Positions 63,301 to 64,000 of a DNA stretch of 64,000 bases are shown in pieces; positions within the stretch are counted from its first letter, which is position 1, and each line of letters opens with the position of its first letter. Below the pieces are notes generated by a model. It saw nothing but the letters and a program-made list of their open reading frames with translations, did no database searches and had not been told where the DNA came from. A program made the position numbers and the translations under genes. The stretch is from Progne subis subis (taxonomy: Eukaryota > Chordata > Aves > Passeriformes > Hirundinidae), in the NCBI GenBank assembly GCA_022316685.1, contig JAKJHU010000024.1, forward strand, positions 3,728,501 to 3,792,500. Direction: 5' to 3'.

Positions 63301-63356
63301 GTTTAGACTGGGCCTATTGCTATTTTATTTACTATTGTTTATTAGTTTAGACTGGG
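63301..63356. repeat. 12-bp direct repeat pair
   Basis: GTTTAGACTGGG occurs at 63301-63312 and again at 63345-63356, flanking 32 bp of AT-rich DNA. Confidence 0.85.
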
Positions 63357-63357
63357 T

Positions 63358-63404
63358 CAGGGGTTTTTTTTGGTTTTTTTTGTTTGCTTGTTTGTTTGCC
63401 TTTG
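63358..63404. repeat. T/G-rich low-complexity tract
   Basis: Runs of T broken by GG and GTTT units. The same class as the tract at 39225. Confidence 0.85.
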
Positions 63405-63795
63405 GACAGTTGGTTTGAAGAGTTCTGTATCATCTGGATTCCAATTACATTATTATAATAATTAGATACATACATTAGGTATGGGGACTACATACATTTA
63501 GAAAAAGAAGAAAGCAAAAGTAGCTTTACAAGATGCAGAGGAGAGAAGTTCTCTAAATTTCCTATGAGGATTCTTTCCTCTAACAGCGCAGGAAAAATAA
63601 ATAAATAAGGTGTAGTAGAGAACAATTAAAGTCTAATTATTTGCTGGATCATATGTCAGAAAACACACAAATGTGGTTTCTAATTTTTGGTTGGATTTTT
63701 CTAGCACTTAAGCCAAAATGAGTGTTCCCATTTTCTTCAGTGGAAACTAGAATAAGCCCAGAATTTTAGGTTTATTAAACACTTCCAGGGGAGGG

Positions 63796-63808
63796 AAAAA
63801 GAAAAAAG

Positions 63809-63858
<50 letters not shown>

Positions 63859-63875
63859 AAAAAAAGAAAAAAAAA
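63796..63875 (+). repeat. approximately 80-bp A-rich tract
   Basis: A 48-bp uninterrupted A run flanked on both sides by A5-A8 blocks separated by single G. It may be an expanded retroposon tail or a simple repeat. Length is likely polymorphic and hard to sequence accurately. Confidence 0.95.
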
Positions 63876-64000
63876 GATGCGGTATCAGGTACCATCTGTG
63901 CTATTCAGCACAGAGAAGTAATATAAGATGAAGATCCAGGGATGAGAACATTTTAATCAATGTCGTTAGTATAAACGGTATTGGAAACATGCAGTCAAAC

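Larger units (their letters stand above)
62241..64000. other. AT-rich non-coding DNA with simple repeats
   Basis: No gene recognised. Includes a 12-bp direct repeat at 63301 and 63345, a T/G-only tract at 63358 and a long A-rich tract at 63796. Confidence 0.6.

Overview
This 64 kb window looks like non-coding vertebrate nuclear DNA: either a gene desert or the inside of very long introns. By eye it is strongly AT-rich, CpG-poor outside a few short blocks, and full of stop codons in all frames. No open reading frame could be recognised as a known protein. The longest ones (up to 305 codons) are artefacts of a G-rich minisatellite. I saw no tRNA, rRNA, CRISPR array, operon or bacterial signal, and no CpG-island promoter.

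The most likely source is an amniote, probably a bird; this is inference. I recognise no Alu, B1/B2 or L1-like sequence, and interspersed repeats are sparse. The ones I do recognise are old, decayed MIR/CORE-SINE- or CR1/L3-type relics shared by amniotes. Homopolymers, (AT)n, (TTTA)n and low-complexity T/G or A/C tracts make up the rest. I could not find a convincing CR1 3' end with the octamer repeats typical of birds, so the assignment is tentative.

Layout. 1-6.1 kb: AT-rich DNA with a CpG-retaining, conserved-element-like block near 0.6-0.96 kb. 6.15-6.4 kb: a CR1/L3-MIR-like relic. 6.4-13.8 kb: AT-rich DNA with GC-richer islets at 9.4-9.6 and 12.1-12.4 kb; the second holds a 32-bp tandem duplication. 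13,861-14,448: a roughly 590-bp minisatellite of about 100 units of three kinds (GGGGAT, GGGAC, GGGGAC), the most striking object here. 15.0-15.9 kb: a cluster of ancient MIR-like relics. 16.0-16.66 kb: a block with eight retained CpGs, three perfect ATGCAAAT octamers and a textbook pair of splice sites, the best candidate for a conserved regulatory element or exon. 18-59 kb: mostly featureless DNA with GC-richer islets, isolated exon-like or hairpin-like segments, and a MIR relic at 40.1 kb. 59,119-59,283: a segment made almost only of A and C on this strand. The window ends near an approximately 80-bp A-rich tract.

There is no set of genes to describe as working together. The functional candidates (CpG-retaining blocks, octamer cluster, exon-like segments, short hairpins) are hypotheses that need a multi-species alignment or RNA data. 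I see no evidence for a new multi-gene biological system.
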